A DNA stretch of 64,000 nucleotides, from the NCBI RefSeq assembly GCF_000247815.1, contig NC_021672.1:72068513-72132512 (forward strand), in the 5' to 3' direction. A model generated the notes under the pieces. The model did no database searches. It saw only the letters and a program-made list of their open reading frames with translations, and was not told the origin of the DNA. Positions within the stretch are counted from its first letter, which is position 1. The number at the start of each line of letters is the position of its first letter. This DNA is from Ficedula albicollis (taxonomy: Eukaryota; Chordata; Aves; Passeriformes; Muscicapidae). Of this stretch, positions 1 through 12,000 are shown piece after piece. The position numbers and the translations under genes were made by a program.

Positions 1-349
1 TCTACTTTCCTGCAGCTTTTGACATTCTTCAGACTAAGAGTAAACAAATACTGAAAAGTATGTCTCCAAGATTCCAGCTCTGTTTATCAGGCAGATGGAA
101 ATCTGATGATCCACGCTGGCCTGTGCTGTTCCTCCACCCTTGGAGAGCAGCCTTGCTGCCCAGCACACACCCAGCAACTAAATTAAACCAAACTTATATC
201 CATTTGTCACCTTCCACGTGGTTTTGCAGGCAAGTATCTCTCCACACTCAGCTGTTCCAGCTGTCTCAGGCAAGGAGACCACAACACAGCATGATCACAA
301 AGAGGCATGTCAAGCCTGCTGATACAACAGCTCCTGCTGAATATTCAGA

Positions 350-408
350 ACACAGAATATTCTGAGTTGGAAGGGACCCTCAAGGACCATCAAGTGCATC
401 TCTCTAAG
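350..408 (-). mobile_element. CR1 LINE 3'-end fragment (first copy)
   Basis: CACAGAATATTCTGAGTTGG followed by AAGGGACC and CAAGGACCATCAAG is the reverse complement of the conserved 3' end of avian CR1 elements. The element therefore lies on the minus strand. Only about 60 bp are recognisable. It is repeated because it lies in the 2032-bp duplication. Confidence 0.8.
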
Positions 409-2381
409 ACTGGAATCCCACACCTGAAGAACTCAACAACAAAACTCATTATTATTTGAGTAAGTATAAAAATGCTGCCCTCAGACTGAATGGGGGGGAC
501 TTTGAGTGAAAAATAAATCTGCTGGATTGGGAATACAGGAGATGTGGCCATCTGCCTCAGACCTTTTTCAGAGAAACACAGCACTCTGTATTCTACACCA
601 AACACTGAATTTACGTAAAGTTATAACCCAGCAAGAAACTTGGTAATAGCTGGGATGATTATGGGCTGAAACCATTTCATACAATCCAGCTTTAACTGGT
701 TTCCACTTGAAACCATAAATCAGCCTGAGCATTATCTAAGGCACTTTGGGTTTGGAGTTCCTTGCCCAGTTCTACTACATTATTATTACTGTCTGAATTA
801 TGACAGCACTGAAATTTCCTGATCAAGCTCATGGGCTTGCTACAGTAGGCAATTTATGCTTTAAGAATTTAAGAAAGTGTAAAACATGAGTAAGCCACTT
901 GCCAGATCTAGAACAGCATTTTCATCCTCAGTGCACTGAAGAATTTAATTTGCTACTTTCACACTCTTTTTGCAACCTTTTCCTTTATAGAAACAACTCT
1001 TCTCAGAGTGCAAACCATGAGCAGCACGGCCACGAGGGATCACAGTGGGGATGAGGAAGAAAGGAAGGAGCTGAATTAAAAGCACTGAAGGTGATGTAGG
1101 GAAGGTAAGGAAAAACACTTTCTGCCATTTGTAAGCAGCTTCAAGGGGTATCAACATCTAATTTAGGTCTAGAACAGAAAGGATGTGAATACAATAATAA
1201 ACCAATGGGGTCTTTAATTTCCACAAGAAGGAGACTCTGGAATAAAACAGCATTAGCAAACTGACCACACCCCTCATTAGTAAGGTGTTCTGGCTGCAAG
1301 AAGCCTGTGATCTGTTCAACTCTGAAGCCCACCTGCAAGGGAACAGGAGAGGACAGACTGCTCCTAGCCTGTGGCAGCTGGACAATGGCCACAACAGAGT
1401 CAACACCCAGTGTCTATAGCTCAGGATTTGTCCTTGCAGTGTGATCACACAAAGATGAAGTTCATTCCACTCTCTGTACCCACACAAAAAAACCCCACAC
1501 AGAAAGAACAACTGCTTTTAAAAGCCTCTTTAAAATGCCTTTTTTTGCAACCAGCAGTTGCTCAGAAAACTAAAAAAGGAAATAAAAAGAATACCCTGAG
1601 CAAAAAATTCCCACAAGATCTTACCCATTAAACAGATATGCACTTCCTGTCCTTGGACACTTATCACATAGATCATCTGTTAAGAAAGCTGAAAATGTCT
1701 CTTAATATGATTCTAAATGCATCCATTGCCTTTGTACATATCAGAGCAGTTTCCTACAGCAAGCAAATACAGCAGGCATGGGCTCCATCCATGAGAATCA
1801 CCTTAAGCATTCATTTCTGTTCACCAGCATTTATGCAATCTGCCAATTGATCTGGAAACATTCATAGGAACAACTAATTGCAGGTTTTTTAAGGGATGTT
1901 CTTCTTGTTTTCCTTACAATTGTGTTAAGAGTGCCTTCAGTGTAAGGAGTGACCCTCACTCTCCCACTGTTACAGATGTCTGTAGCAACCCATCAAAGCA
2001 AAATCAATTTGGGAGCTCTTCAGAGCTTATCTTCTACTTTCCTGCAGCTTTTGACATTCTTCAGACTAAGAGTAAACAAATACTGAAAAGTATGTCTCCA
2101 AGATTCCAGCTCTGTTTATCAGGCAGATGGAAATCTGATGATCCACGCTGGCCTGTGCTGTTCCTCCACCCTTGGAGAGCAGCCTTGCTGCCCAGCACAC
2201 ACCCAGCAACTAAATTAAACCAAACTTATATCCATTTGTCACCTTCCACGTGGTTTTGCAGGCAAGTATCTCTCCACACTCAGCTGTTCCAGCTGTCTCA
2301 GGCAAGGAGACCACAACACAGCATGATCACAAAGAGGCATGTCAAGCCTGCTGATACAACAGCTCCTGCTGAATATTCAGA

Positions 2382-2440
2382 ACACAGAATATTCTGAGTT
2401 GGAAGGGACCCTCAAGGACCATCAAGTGCATCTCTCTAAG
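2382..2440 (-). mobile_element. CR1 LINE 3'-end fragment (second copy)
   Basis: This is the same fragment as at 350-408, offset by exactly 2032 bp, so it is a passenger of the tandem duplication and not an independent insertion. Confidence 0.8.
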
Positions 2441-2890
2441 ACTGGAATCCCACACCTGAAGAACTCAACAACAAAACTCATTATTATTTGAGTAAGTATA
2501 AAAATGCTGCCCTCAGACTGAATGGGGGGGACTTTGAGTGAAAAATAAATCTGCTGGATTGGGAATACAGGAGATGTGGCCATCTGCCTCAGACCTTTTT
2601 CAGAGAAACACAGCACTCTGTATTCTACACCAAACACTGAATTTACGTAAAGTTATAACCCAGCAAGAAACTTGGTAATAGCTGGGATGATTATGGGCTG
2701 AAACCATTTCATACAATCCAGCTTTAACTGGTTTCCACTTGAAACCATAAATCAGCCTGAGCATTATCTAAGGCACTTTGGGTTTGGAGTTCCTTGCCCA
2801 GTTCTACTACATTATTATTACTGTCTGAATTATGACAGCACTGAAATTTCCTGATCAAGCTCATGGGCTTGCTACAGTAGGCAATTTATG

Positions 2891-5800
2891 AAGATAGGGC
2901 AAGATCTGGCCCCCATTCTAAACAGTGTGTATTCTGATTAAAGAGAAACCTTATAATTTGTAGCACAATCTGCCCTCAGTGAGTCATAAATAAACCTGAT
3001 GAATCTAAATTCTTTTTTTCCTTTCTCACAGGAGCAGAAAAAACCTGCCTAATTTGGGCTGGATCACACTGCTCCATTCTAGAGGAGGCAGAGAGAAAGA
3101 ATTGCTGTGGATCTGAACTCAGACTCCACTTCAAGAGTGTCAGAAATACACAAAAAAACTCCAAACAGAACAAAAGCCTTTAAGATTTTTAAGCAGGCAG
3201 CTCATATCTGCCTCTCCTTTCCTCCATGATTCACTCCAGTGCCAGCCTGGTTTCTGTACCTTGCATTCTCAGCAGTGCCCTCATAACATGGATTCAATTA
3301 GACACAACTGCACCTACCCACAAGTTCTTCCCCACACTGCTTTGTTCTCCTGAAGCTTTTACATGCACTACAGATTGATTTTGCCTGTGGTCCACCCCAT
3401 GAGATGAGATCATTCATCCTGCACCAAACTGCTGCACCTAAGCTGCTTCTGACACCTCTGCCCTTTATTACGTAAGAAGGCAGCAGTGGAAGTGGTGTCT
3501 GTTGATTTGTGTCTCCAAATTTATGTCAGATGGAGGATGTCAGTAAAATGCCCTCAATGACAAATTACACTGCCAGGCTCAGTCTATAAAAGTTGAATTT
3601 GTTGGCCTTCTGTGCTCTTAGAAAGTCTTCCTATTTACCCAGGCTCTTCCTGAAAGGATGGGTGGGGTGAGGATGGACTTTGTTAAAACACCCAGCGGGG
3701 AGTGCTCTTTGTGTCACTGTTGATACTCAGCCCCATTTTATTTATGATTCCATATGTTTTTCATCTCTTTATTGTTTGCTCAATTTGTGTTATGATAGGC
3801 ACACTTCAAAACCTGCATGTAAACAAAACCATAACAAGTGCACATGTCTCCACAGAGGGCTGTGCCTCTTTCAAGCTCTGCTGTGTTTCACTCAAGTCAT
3901 ATCTAAAAATGTGCTGAATGGTGGGGGGCAGTTGTGGGGAAAACTGTTCTTTCTAATCATTCCTCCATCATTCAGTGAGAGCTGCCAGCATTCTGCTCAG
4001 ACCTGCTCAAGAAGATTCATTTTTATGAGGGAACGAACGGAACTTCAGTCCAAAATGCTCGTGCTTCAAAAAGATGTAGTGAGTGAAAACAGGGGATTGT
4101 GCTGGAGACATGCAGACATGCCACCACAGTTCTCAGTCCAATGTTGTGCCTGAATGCTGTTATTAACACCCATATTTTTCACATATTTCTCAATTTGACA
4201 TGCACCATTTTTTTTTCCCCACATCGAAACGTAGGAGAGACAAGTGGATAAAATTAACCAATGGCTGGAAATGAAACCCAGACTAATTAAAACTGGAAAT
4301 TAAGCACATGTTTTGAACAGTGAGGATAATTACATACATGAGAAATGATGGAACATCCATCTCTTGCATCTCCACATTAAATGGATGCCTTTTTGGAAGT
4401 TATACTACAGAATAATACTGATTTTTGGGCTGATTGTAGACAGCTTGGTGAAATTCCACTAACACTTACATATGGGAAGTGAGACTAGATTATATGGTAG
4501 CACCTGCTGAACCTAAACATTCTGTTTACAAACAGTACATGTTTCTCATTTTGCTCACAATTTATCTCTGTCTCACAAGTATTTTTTGCTCTGTTTATCC
4601 ATCCATTCTCCACAGGGACACAGCCTGTACTTCTGGGCAGGCAAATTACCCAGACATGCACACAGTTCTCAGGCCAAAACAGAGACTGAGGCACCTTTCA
4701 GTAAATTATGTCCTCCTTCACTTAATTTTCATACTCTGTTTCTAACACACTTCCTTCTTTTTCATAGCTCCAGAGATTTCAATGGTTATTATTTTTTTCT
4801 GAAGGGTAACCACTTACCAAATTCGTTTTCAGAAGAACATTTTCTCTGTCAGACCTGGCATCCTTAATTTCCTACCACACCTCTTGAAGCATTTCTTCTA
4901 CCCTAAACCTTGATCTAAAATACCTAAAGGCTAAAACTTTTGGCCATTTTAACAACACATTTTTTTTGTTGTTACAGCAAAACCTTTAGATCATTTTACT
5001 TGGTTAAGGACTTGGCAGAAAGATTGTTATTTTGTTTACATGACAAAACAGTCAGGCATGGGAAAGAAAAAGCCTTCTGAGAGGTTCAGTTTGTGCACCT
5101 TTTTTATGATTTCTCTTTTTTTGATGTTTTTGACATTTAGGTTTTTTTTTAACAGGTAAGGAAATAGCAGAATGTGAAAACATTCATCCCTCTAACAGTG
5201 TGATTCTGAAATCCAAGGTGCAAGCCATCCTCACTGAAGAATGAAAGATAAAAAGTGATATGGAAAGTAAAATCCACATGGAAAAATGACTTCACAGTGA
5301 CAACAATAACCCTTGGTGACCACCAAGCAATTAATGCCAAAACCATCCAGAGTTCTCATTTCTTTGCTGGGTATGGCACTGAAGCCTCTAGGAAAGGCTT
5401 CCCAAATTACTGGTTTTAGTTGAAATTTCAGTTTTGTAGGTCTCCAAGATTTCCCAGTGCCCTCTTTTCTTTTTTCCCCTGCTCACAGCAGCACAGTTGC
5501 TTTGGTTTTAGATCCAAGCCCTAAGCCTGTGCCACCCCAGCCTCGCTCTGCACAAAGGCACAATGACTCATGCACGCTCCTATTTGTCTTTTTTCTTTTT
5601 TTTTTTTTTTTCCCCCTCCCTTTCCTCATGGCTCAAAACTGATGATCTGTTTCATAACATGAAATGCAAGCAGATTCTCCAACCACAGCCACATAGCTCT
5701 GGTAAATCTCCTCTGAGCACCTCAGCATAAATCGAAATCAGGGCTGCAAACACGAAGGGTAAAACCCTTCTGCTACCGAAACAATGTCAAATTTGCCTCC

Positions 5801-5962
5801 AACCTATTTTATATTTAGATAAAAGTGCTGGCTGGAAATGCACCAGGGGGAAGCAGGTAATTCTCTCAATATGTGGAGCCTAATGCTCTGCAGTTTCACT
5901 GCATAACAACAGACATGGCACTGACCTGTCAGCAGAGCAGCTATCGAATCTGTTCTAATTTA
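2891..5962. other. Intron sequence without recognised gene
   Basis: Ordinary AT-rich intron. A 157-codon ORF on the plus strand (3680-4153) is Cys- and His-rich but has no recognisable domain and overlaps a second ORF in another frame. Short T-runs occur at about 5141-5150 and 5596-5611. Nothing else stands out. Confidence 0.6.
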
Positions 5963-5999
5963 GAAGTTTCACGTGAAAAAAAAAAAAAAAAGATGAACT

Positions 6000-6053
<54 letters not shown>

Positions 6054-6095
6054 AGTTTCACTTGAAAAAAAAAAAAAAAAAAAGATGAACTGAGC
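5963..6095. repeat. Poly-G run (51 G) between two copies of a poly-A-containing flank
   Basis: The left arm 5963-6001 reads GAAGTTTCACGTG, 16 A, GATGAACTGA. Then come 51 G (6002-6052). The right arm (from 6052) reads GAAGTTTCACTTG, 19 A, GATGAACTGAG. The two arms are the same locus apart from one base and the length of the A run. A natural insertion of pure G between two copies of its own flank is very unlikely; this looks like a false join in the assembly. Confidence 0.9.
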
Positions 6096-9000
6096 AGAAA
6101 ACAATAATTGGCCAAGTGCCTTCTACCTGATAATTTTTTTTACTGTTTTCCTTGAAGCTTGTTCACCCAGATCTCTGTTTCCCTGGCAGATGGCAAAGTG
6201 TACAAAACAAGCTTCTTTTTCCAAACGTGAAAAAAGTGGGAGCAAAACCCAATCAGTGTGCATACCACCGTGGTTAATGTGGTATTTGTTGACTCTGAAG
6301 CAAATTGCTTGCTGCCACCACCTCCAGCTTCCAGTGCTTTATTGCATATAAAATCCAGAATAATTTATGCCACAGCCTTACCCAGTAAGTAATATTTCAG
6401 GCATATGACTTGAGAACAATGGGCATTTTGCCTAGCTGAGGCATAAGCCAGGCTTTACAGGATTTGCCCTAGAATGTACAATCCACAGTTTCTACAAAGA
6501 CAAATAACAAGTCTTCTTTCTTGTGGTTTTGGGCTGCTATATTTAATGTGGATTTCAAGGCACTTTTATACCTCAAATTGCTAGCTCACTGATTGCATCC
6601 AAAATTAAGATCTAACTCAATGTGCAGTTTAGCCCAGTAGCTGCAGCAGGCAATATTTTTTTTTAAAAAAAATACAGTTTCAACTTTAAAAACATAAATA
6701 AAATATTATTTCTGGTGTTATTTTTTGCTTTTATCCCAAAGCAGTACGCTGCATCCTCAGAAATTAGCAAACAAGAATGGATTGATGGTTTCAGGAAAGC
6801 CCAAAATAAAATACAATAAATCATGTATTTATTCCTGACCTGGAAACCCAGTCCTCAATTTCATCTTGCTTATCTACTTTCACCCTGGTCACCAGCTTTG
6901 AAGGCTTCTTGAATGCAGCACTCTAGGAAATAGAGAACCTCCTAACAAACCAACACTTGCACTGCATTTCCTCCACAAAGATTAATGGGATTGCTGCATT
7001 TTAAGAGCACTGTGTTTTAAAAGGAAGTGCAGGACCATGAGGATAAGGTCTCATACACACAAAGCTTCTTTAATCTCAACCTGCACAAAGACTAAGAGAG
7101 TTAACTCAGAGAATAAGTTATTTGAGGAATGAAATAATAATAATAATAATATCATTAATATATAAATATATATATAAATAATATCAGTATCCAAACCAAT
7201 CTCACACACCCTAATCCTCCATCACCATGCCCAACCTCCCAGTCCTCACAACGTCCAACACACATTTATTTACCATCCACCCTGACAAAACAAGAAATTT
7301 GTGAAACTGGAGATGGAACAAGGCTTTGGTTTTCGAAGATGACAAATTTCTGAGCAGAAGGGAAATGGAACACAGCAGGCTGTGACTACCCAGACTGCAC
7401 ATCACTCAGTAAATTCAGCCTGGACTGGAGTGTTCTGTGGTCTCAAACACCTACAAACAGAACCCAGGATTTTTGTTGCTTGCTCCACTGAAGATAAGGG
7501 TGTTAGCCTTCGTTTGATCTCTGTGAAGCATCAAAACTGCTCTGTCTTCTCCAGGGGATTGGAGATTGTAGGTAAATGACTTTTGCTCAGAGCCAGCCAG
7601 GTCCCTGAGGATGTCTGCTGGAGCTTTCAGAAATACAGCGAACGCTGTGCTGACAAACAAAGCACAGGGCTTGTATTTGCACACAGGGAGCCTGGAAAAA
7701 TCATTTCACCAGATAATTATCCAGATAACAATAGAATAATCTTTTTTTTAACCACTCTTCCCAGCACAAAGTATGCACTAGGAGGACACAGCCTTAACAT
7801 ACCACAGCAGATTAAATATTGAAATAAATGCCTCAAAGAGGAAAGCAGATGAAATGCAAGACCAGAACATGCACCAAAGCAGAGCAGACTGTGAACCCTC
7901 ATGCTAGCTGAAATAAACCACTCGAGGGGAAATACGGCATTACAAATACATCCAGTGCCTCAGCATGTGGTGAATGGGAAAAAAAAAAAATTAATGAAAA
8001 TCAGATGTCTCAACATTTTCTGGTACTGATTCCCCTACACACAGCTCAAGGGTGCTGTGCAGGTGTGGATTTCGTTTCAAGGGAATATTCATGGCTCTTT
8101 GCTTTTAACATGGGCAAGCATCTCTCTCTTTCTGGGGTGTTTAAGAAGCCTACTGTCAACAGCCCAGGTGATTAGGAGACACTTTTGGTGAGACAGCAGA
8201 GGAATTATTAGTGCAGATCCCATCATTTGCTAACAGGATTAGGGGCAGGCACATTCCATGCATCCCTGGGAAAGCTAATCCTGATGTGTCTTTCACCTTC
8301 ATGAAAGGTAAAGAACCCTTCCACATAAAACAGGCCCGTGCAGACCTGCAGGGTCACGTCCAGCACTCTGAACAGCACACTAATGCTACAGCAATTTGCA
8401 GACACCGTGTAACAGCACTGTGCAAATGAAACAGCTGCAAGTTTGAAATGCAGCCATTGTAACTACACCCACATTAACACAATAAAATATCCTGGCTTTA
8501 TCCTTTCAATTAGTTTTCCCTTAGATGTGCTTGTTCTTCTCGTATTGCTTCACTGTAATTCTTATTCCAGAGAAGTTGCTTGTAAGAAATGACCAAACTC
8601 AGTACTGGAGATGCTGTCTAGAAAGCTGACTGAGCTCATTAAAGCTGATTAATCATACTGCAAACACAAATCTAAAAGCCACTGTTCTTTAAAAAAAAAA
8701 AAAAAAAGTGGGGGGTTGGGGAACAACCCTTTCCATAGAACTCCTGTACCCAACAAAAACCTCTTCCATTTCAAGGACTCACTAACAAATTATCCACAAC
8801 TTTTAAGCTGCCCACAGAAAGTATCCAGACAGATACCAGGAATCAGTAGAAAATAACAATTTGCTTGCCCTAAACGTGCCCACAGCCTGGAGACTTCCAA
8901 AGGGACACAGGGGCAGCTGGAAAGAGGCACCTAACACAGAGAAACTGCCCTGTGGAGATAGAGGGACAGGGTGAGGGGCTTTCCTGCAATATCCAGGGGG

Positions 9001-12000
9001 ATTTCAAACCACAGAAGTTACCAGGGCACCTTTTCTGTTGTTGCTGCTGACAATTTCAGTTTCATTCTGGAACAGCAGTTCCACACAGATGCCAGTCAGT
9101 AAGAGCTGTTGCAAAATGCTTTACACAGGTGGGCATCAGGACAGGAAGGACAGCAAAGAGCTGCTGTTACAGGAAAGCAATACAGCCAGTGGAAACACTC
9201 TGCAAGGGCAGCCAAAAGGGGAGCTGATCCCGCAGGTGAGCGGAGACAGGCCCTGATCAGTTCCCATCACCAAGAAGCAAAGCTGTCCAGCAGATTCAAC
9301 TGACATTTTTACAGAAAGGGTAATCAAAAAATTCATCATTGAACATACACACCCAGACATGTTCAAGCCAAGGCTTCTGGAATAATCCATTACATTCCAG
9401 AAGCGAATGCAGACCAATGGCTATTTTCCCCTTGCTATTATACTAGTTCTTGGCACTTGTTCAATTCTTTCCATCAAAAGATCTCAACATGTTTCACAAA
9501 TGTTAAGCAATCCTTGCAAACCTCCTGACTTCTGTGTGGTGGGTATTATGACTATTATAATGCCAGTTTATGGAGTGGAAAAACAGATATACAGATGAAT
9601 GTACTACTTTTAGCCTAAACCACAGAGCAGATATGGTTCTCTTTTGGCTTCACTACCTCACACCTGCTCCAAAAACTTGTTGAAGTTACAAGGAGCTCTT
9701 CCAGCAACTTCTAAAGGGAGTTGCTGTAGGCATGTGGACTCCCTCTTCCCTGCACCACCTGGGGCTGACTTCCACTGCTGCTCTTGAGAGCACAGGAAAG
9801 CCACTGACAGAATTATCCTGAGATGTCTTTTTCTGGCATACCAACCAAAGCTTCCCTGAGCTCTCTCTGATCAAGTGATGGCCTGTCCCTCCTCTATGTT
9901 TTAAAAAATGCCTTCTGTTGATAAGTATTTCCAAGCCAGTAGTCTACATTTTTAAAAAAGAGGTGTGCCTGCTGGGAAATAGGAAAGGAAGGGCCAAAAG
10001 CCAGTTTAACCCAGGGGATCTTGTGGCCATGTCACTGCAAAAGGATCTTGGACTTTTCACAGGAGTCAGCAAGGCTCAATACAGTCTGCAGCCTTTTGAA
10101 GGACTGGGTTGTGAACTGAGATACACTAAAATGCCTGAAAGTATGGGAAATGGGGCTCAGGTCATCACCCTAGCACTGGGAATCAAGGAGTTGGCTTGCT
10201 GCCACACCCTTCTGCTTCCCCAGCTTCAACAGGTAGAGAAAGCTCAGTAGGACACGGTGAGAGAGGACTCCCAGAAGCTGATGGAGTGAGAAAACCCCAG
10301 CTCTACACCAGAGGGGTTTTAATCCTACAGAAACTGTAGGGAGTCAGAGGGGAATGCTTCTGCACAGCACAGCTCCCACTGCTCCCTCTTCAGCCCCACA
10401 GTGCCAAGGGGACTGAGCTGAATGGCAGCCAACCCTTCCAACACCAGCCCCTGCAGCACTTGGTCTTGAGTCTAAGTCAAAAATTCTCCTCTCTCACCTG
10501 GACTGCAAGACACAGTGTTTTGAGGTGCCACTGAGACTCCCATAACATTTGCAAGGCAGATGGATCCTTGGAAATAACACCTGAGAACAGACCTCACACT
10601 TGGTCCAACTGCTCATCCAAGCATCCTCTTCCCAGCAATCCACAGACACACCAAGCCCAAGCAAAGGAGATGCAACTCCATTTATCCCTTGATGAAAGTT
10701 CTCTGAATTTCAGTCATGCAGCCTGAAAGGCACTGGGAGGGGTCAAAAATCCAGCACTGGACAGGAAATTTACATTTAATATACTTTTGTGAAAAAACAC
10801 TTGTGAAGCAAGGATTTGGCAACATAAAATGACTAATACTTGGCACGACAAAGAATTGGGACAAGCATAAGAGAATTATGAATTTCTACTCACACAGAGT
10901 GTGATCCAACCTGCTACCACTGGGTAAACAAGAATATGGCAATTGTTGTCTGAAGAAGATAACCTGTAGCAGCCATAACGTAACAAAAAGGTCTAGGGAT
11001 CAGCAACACTCCAAACTGTAAAAATAAAACTAATCTTAATTCAAACTAATTTCCCAAAATGCCAAAGGACCAAATGCAGCTCTCAGGTGTGCACAAGAAA
11101 GGAATATTTTAGCTGAGTGGGCTGCATACCATCACCAATGCATATGCAGTCAGTGGGAAGGTTTCTCAGTCATATAGATAAGGGCTGTGGGAACACCAAG
11201 ACAGCTCTGCTAGGCATTCAGAGAGTTTCTAAAGTTTGCTAAGCCTTGAGTTAAAGCTATGTTTTCAGAGAAGAACAAAACTGCTTTGCTACAGCCTTTA
11301 TGGAAAATTTAGCAGAGGAACAAAGAGAAAATTAATCCTCAAACTTCATCTTTTTAAGTAAAGTAAAAATGTAGCTGGTTCTGGAAACAGATGTGGCCTC
11401 AGCTAATTAGGCTTTTGGGCTTTTTGCAGCCCTGAGAAAGAAAACTGCTGACATGGTGTGTCTGACCACTCCTGTTCCAGGAGGAGGGAGATGACTAAGG
11501 CCAAGATGCACAACACCATCTCACACACCCAATCACATGCCAGTGATTTTCCTCTTGCAGGACAAACAGAATCCTAAAAACCTCAGGCTTCACAGAGGGA
11601 AGATGGGTGCTACAGAAAATACACACCCTAATTTAAAAATGGGACTCTTCTTCCATAGACATCAGCGTGCAGGAGAATACAGTAAGGTCAGAACACACTT
11701 CATTTGGGCTTTGCAAAATAATCAAATAAAACACTATCGAGGGAAAAAAAAATAAATAGTGGAGAATGGAGAATGTCACTGTAGCTCGTGGGAGCTGGAA
11801 AGCCAGGAATAACCTGAAAATGACCAAAGAGGCTGCAAAGGTTCCACCATGACCATGCCAGCGTGTGATGATGGTGGCACACGTCATCTGTGGATGCTGA
11901 AACCCACAGTGCATAACATAAAGAAGTACAAATAAACCCCAAACAAACCAACCCCCAAAAAACAAACCCAAACAACAAAAGCCCATGGTAAGGATGGAGC

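Larger units (their letters stand above)
1..2890. repeat. 2032-bp tandem duplication, left copy cut by the window start
   Basis: Bases 1-858 recur at 2033-2890 with no difference that I noticed. Copy 1 diverges right after AATTTATG (858) into CTTTAAG; copy 2 diverges after 2890 into AAGATAG. The simplest reading is a tandem duplication of a 2032-bp unit whose second copy is 859-2890 and whose first copy began about 1.17 kb before the window. Small duplicate ORFs inside it are a by-product. Real duplication or assembly duplication cannot be decided from sequence. Confidence 0.95.

Noticed and set aside
60..2637. Pairs of identical small ORFs (101 and 71 codons) that might look like a duplicated gene family
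   Set aside because: Identity comes from the 2032-bp DNA duplication as a whole, not from selection on an ORF; one ORF runs through the CR1 fragment. The same holds for the repeated ORFs at 25.4-26.1 kb and 42.6-45.0 kb.
3680..4153. 157-codon plus-strand ORF
   Set aside because: Cys-rich random-looking sequence, no recognisable domain, overlaps another frame, opposite strand to the host gene.
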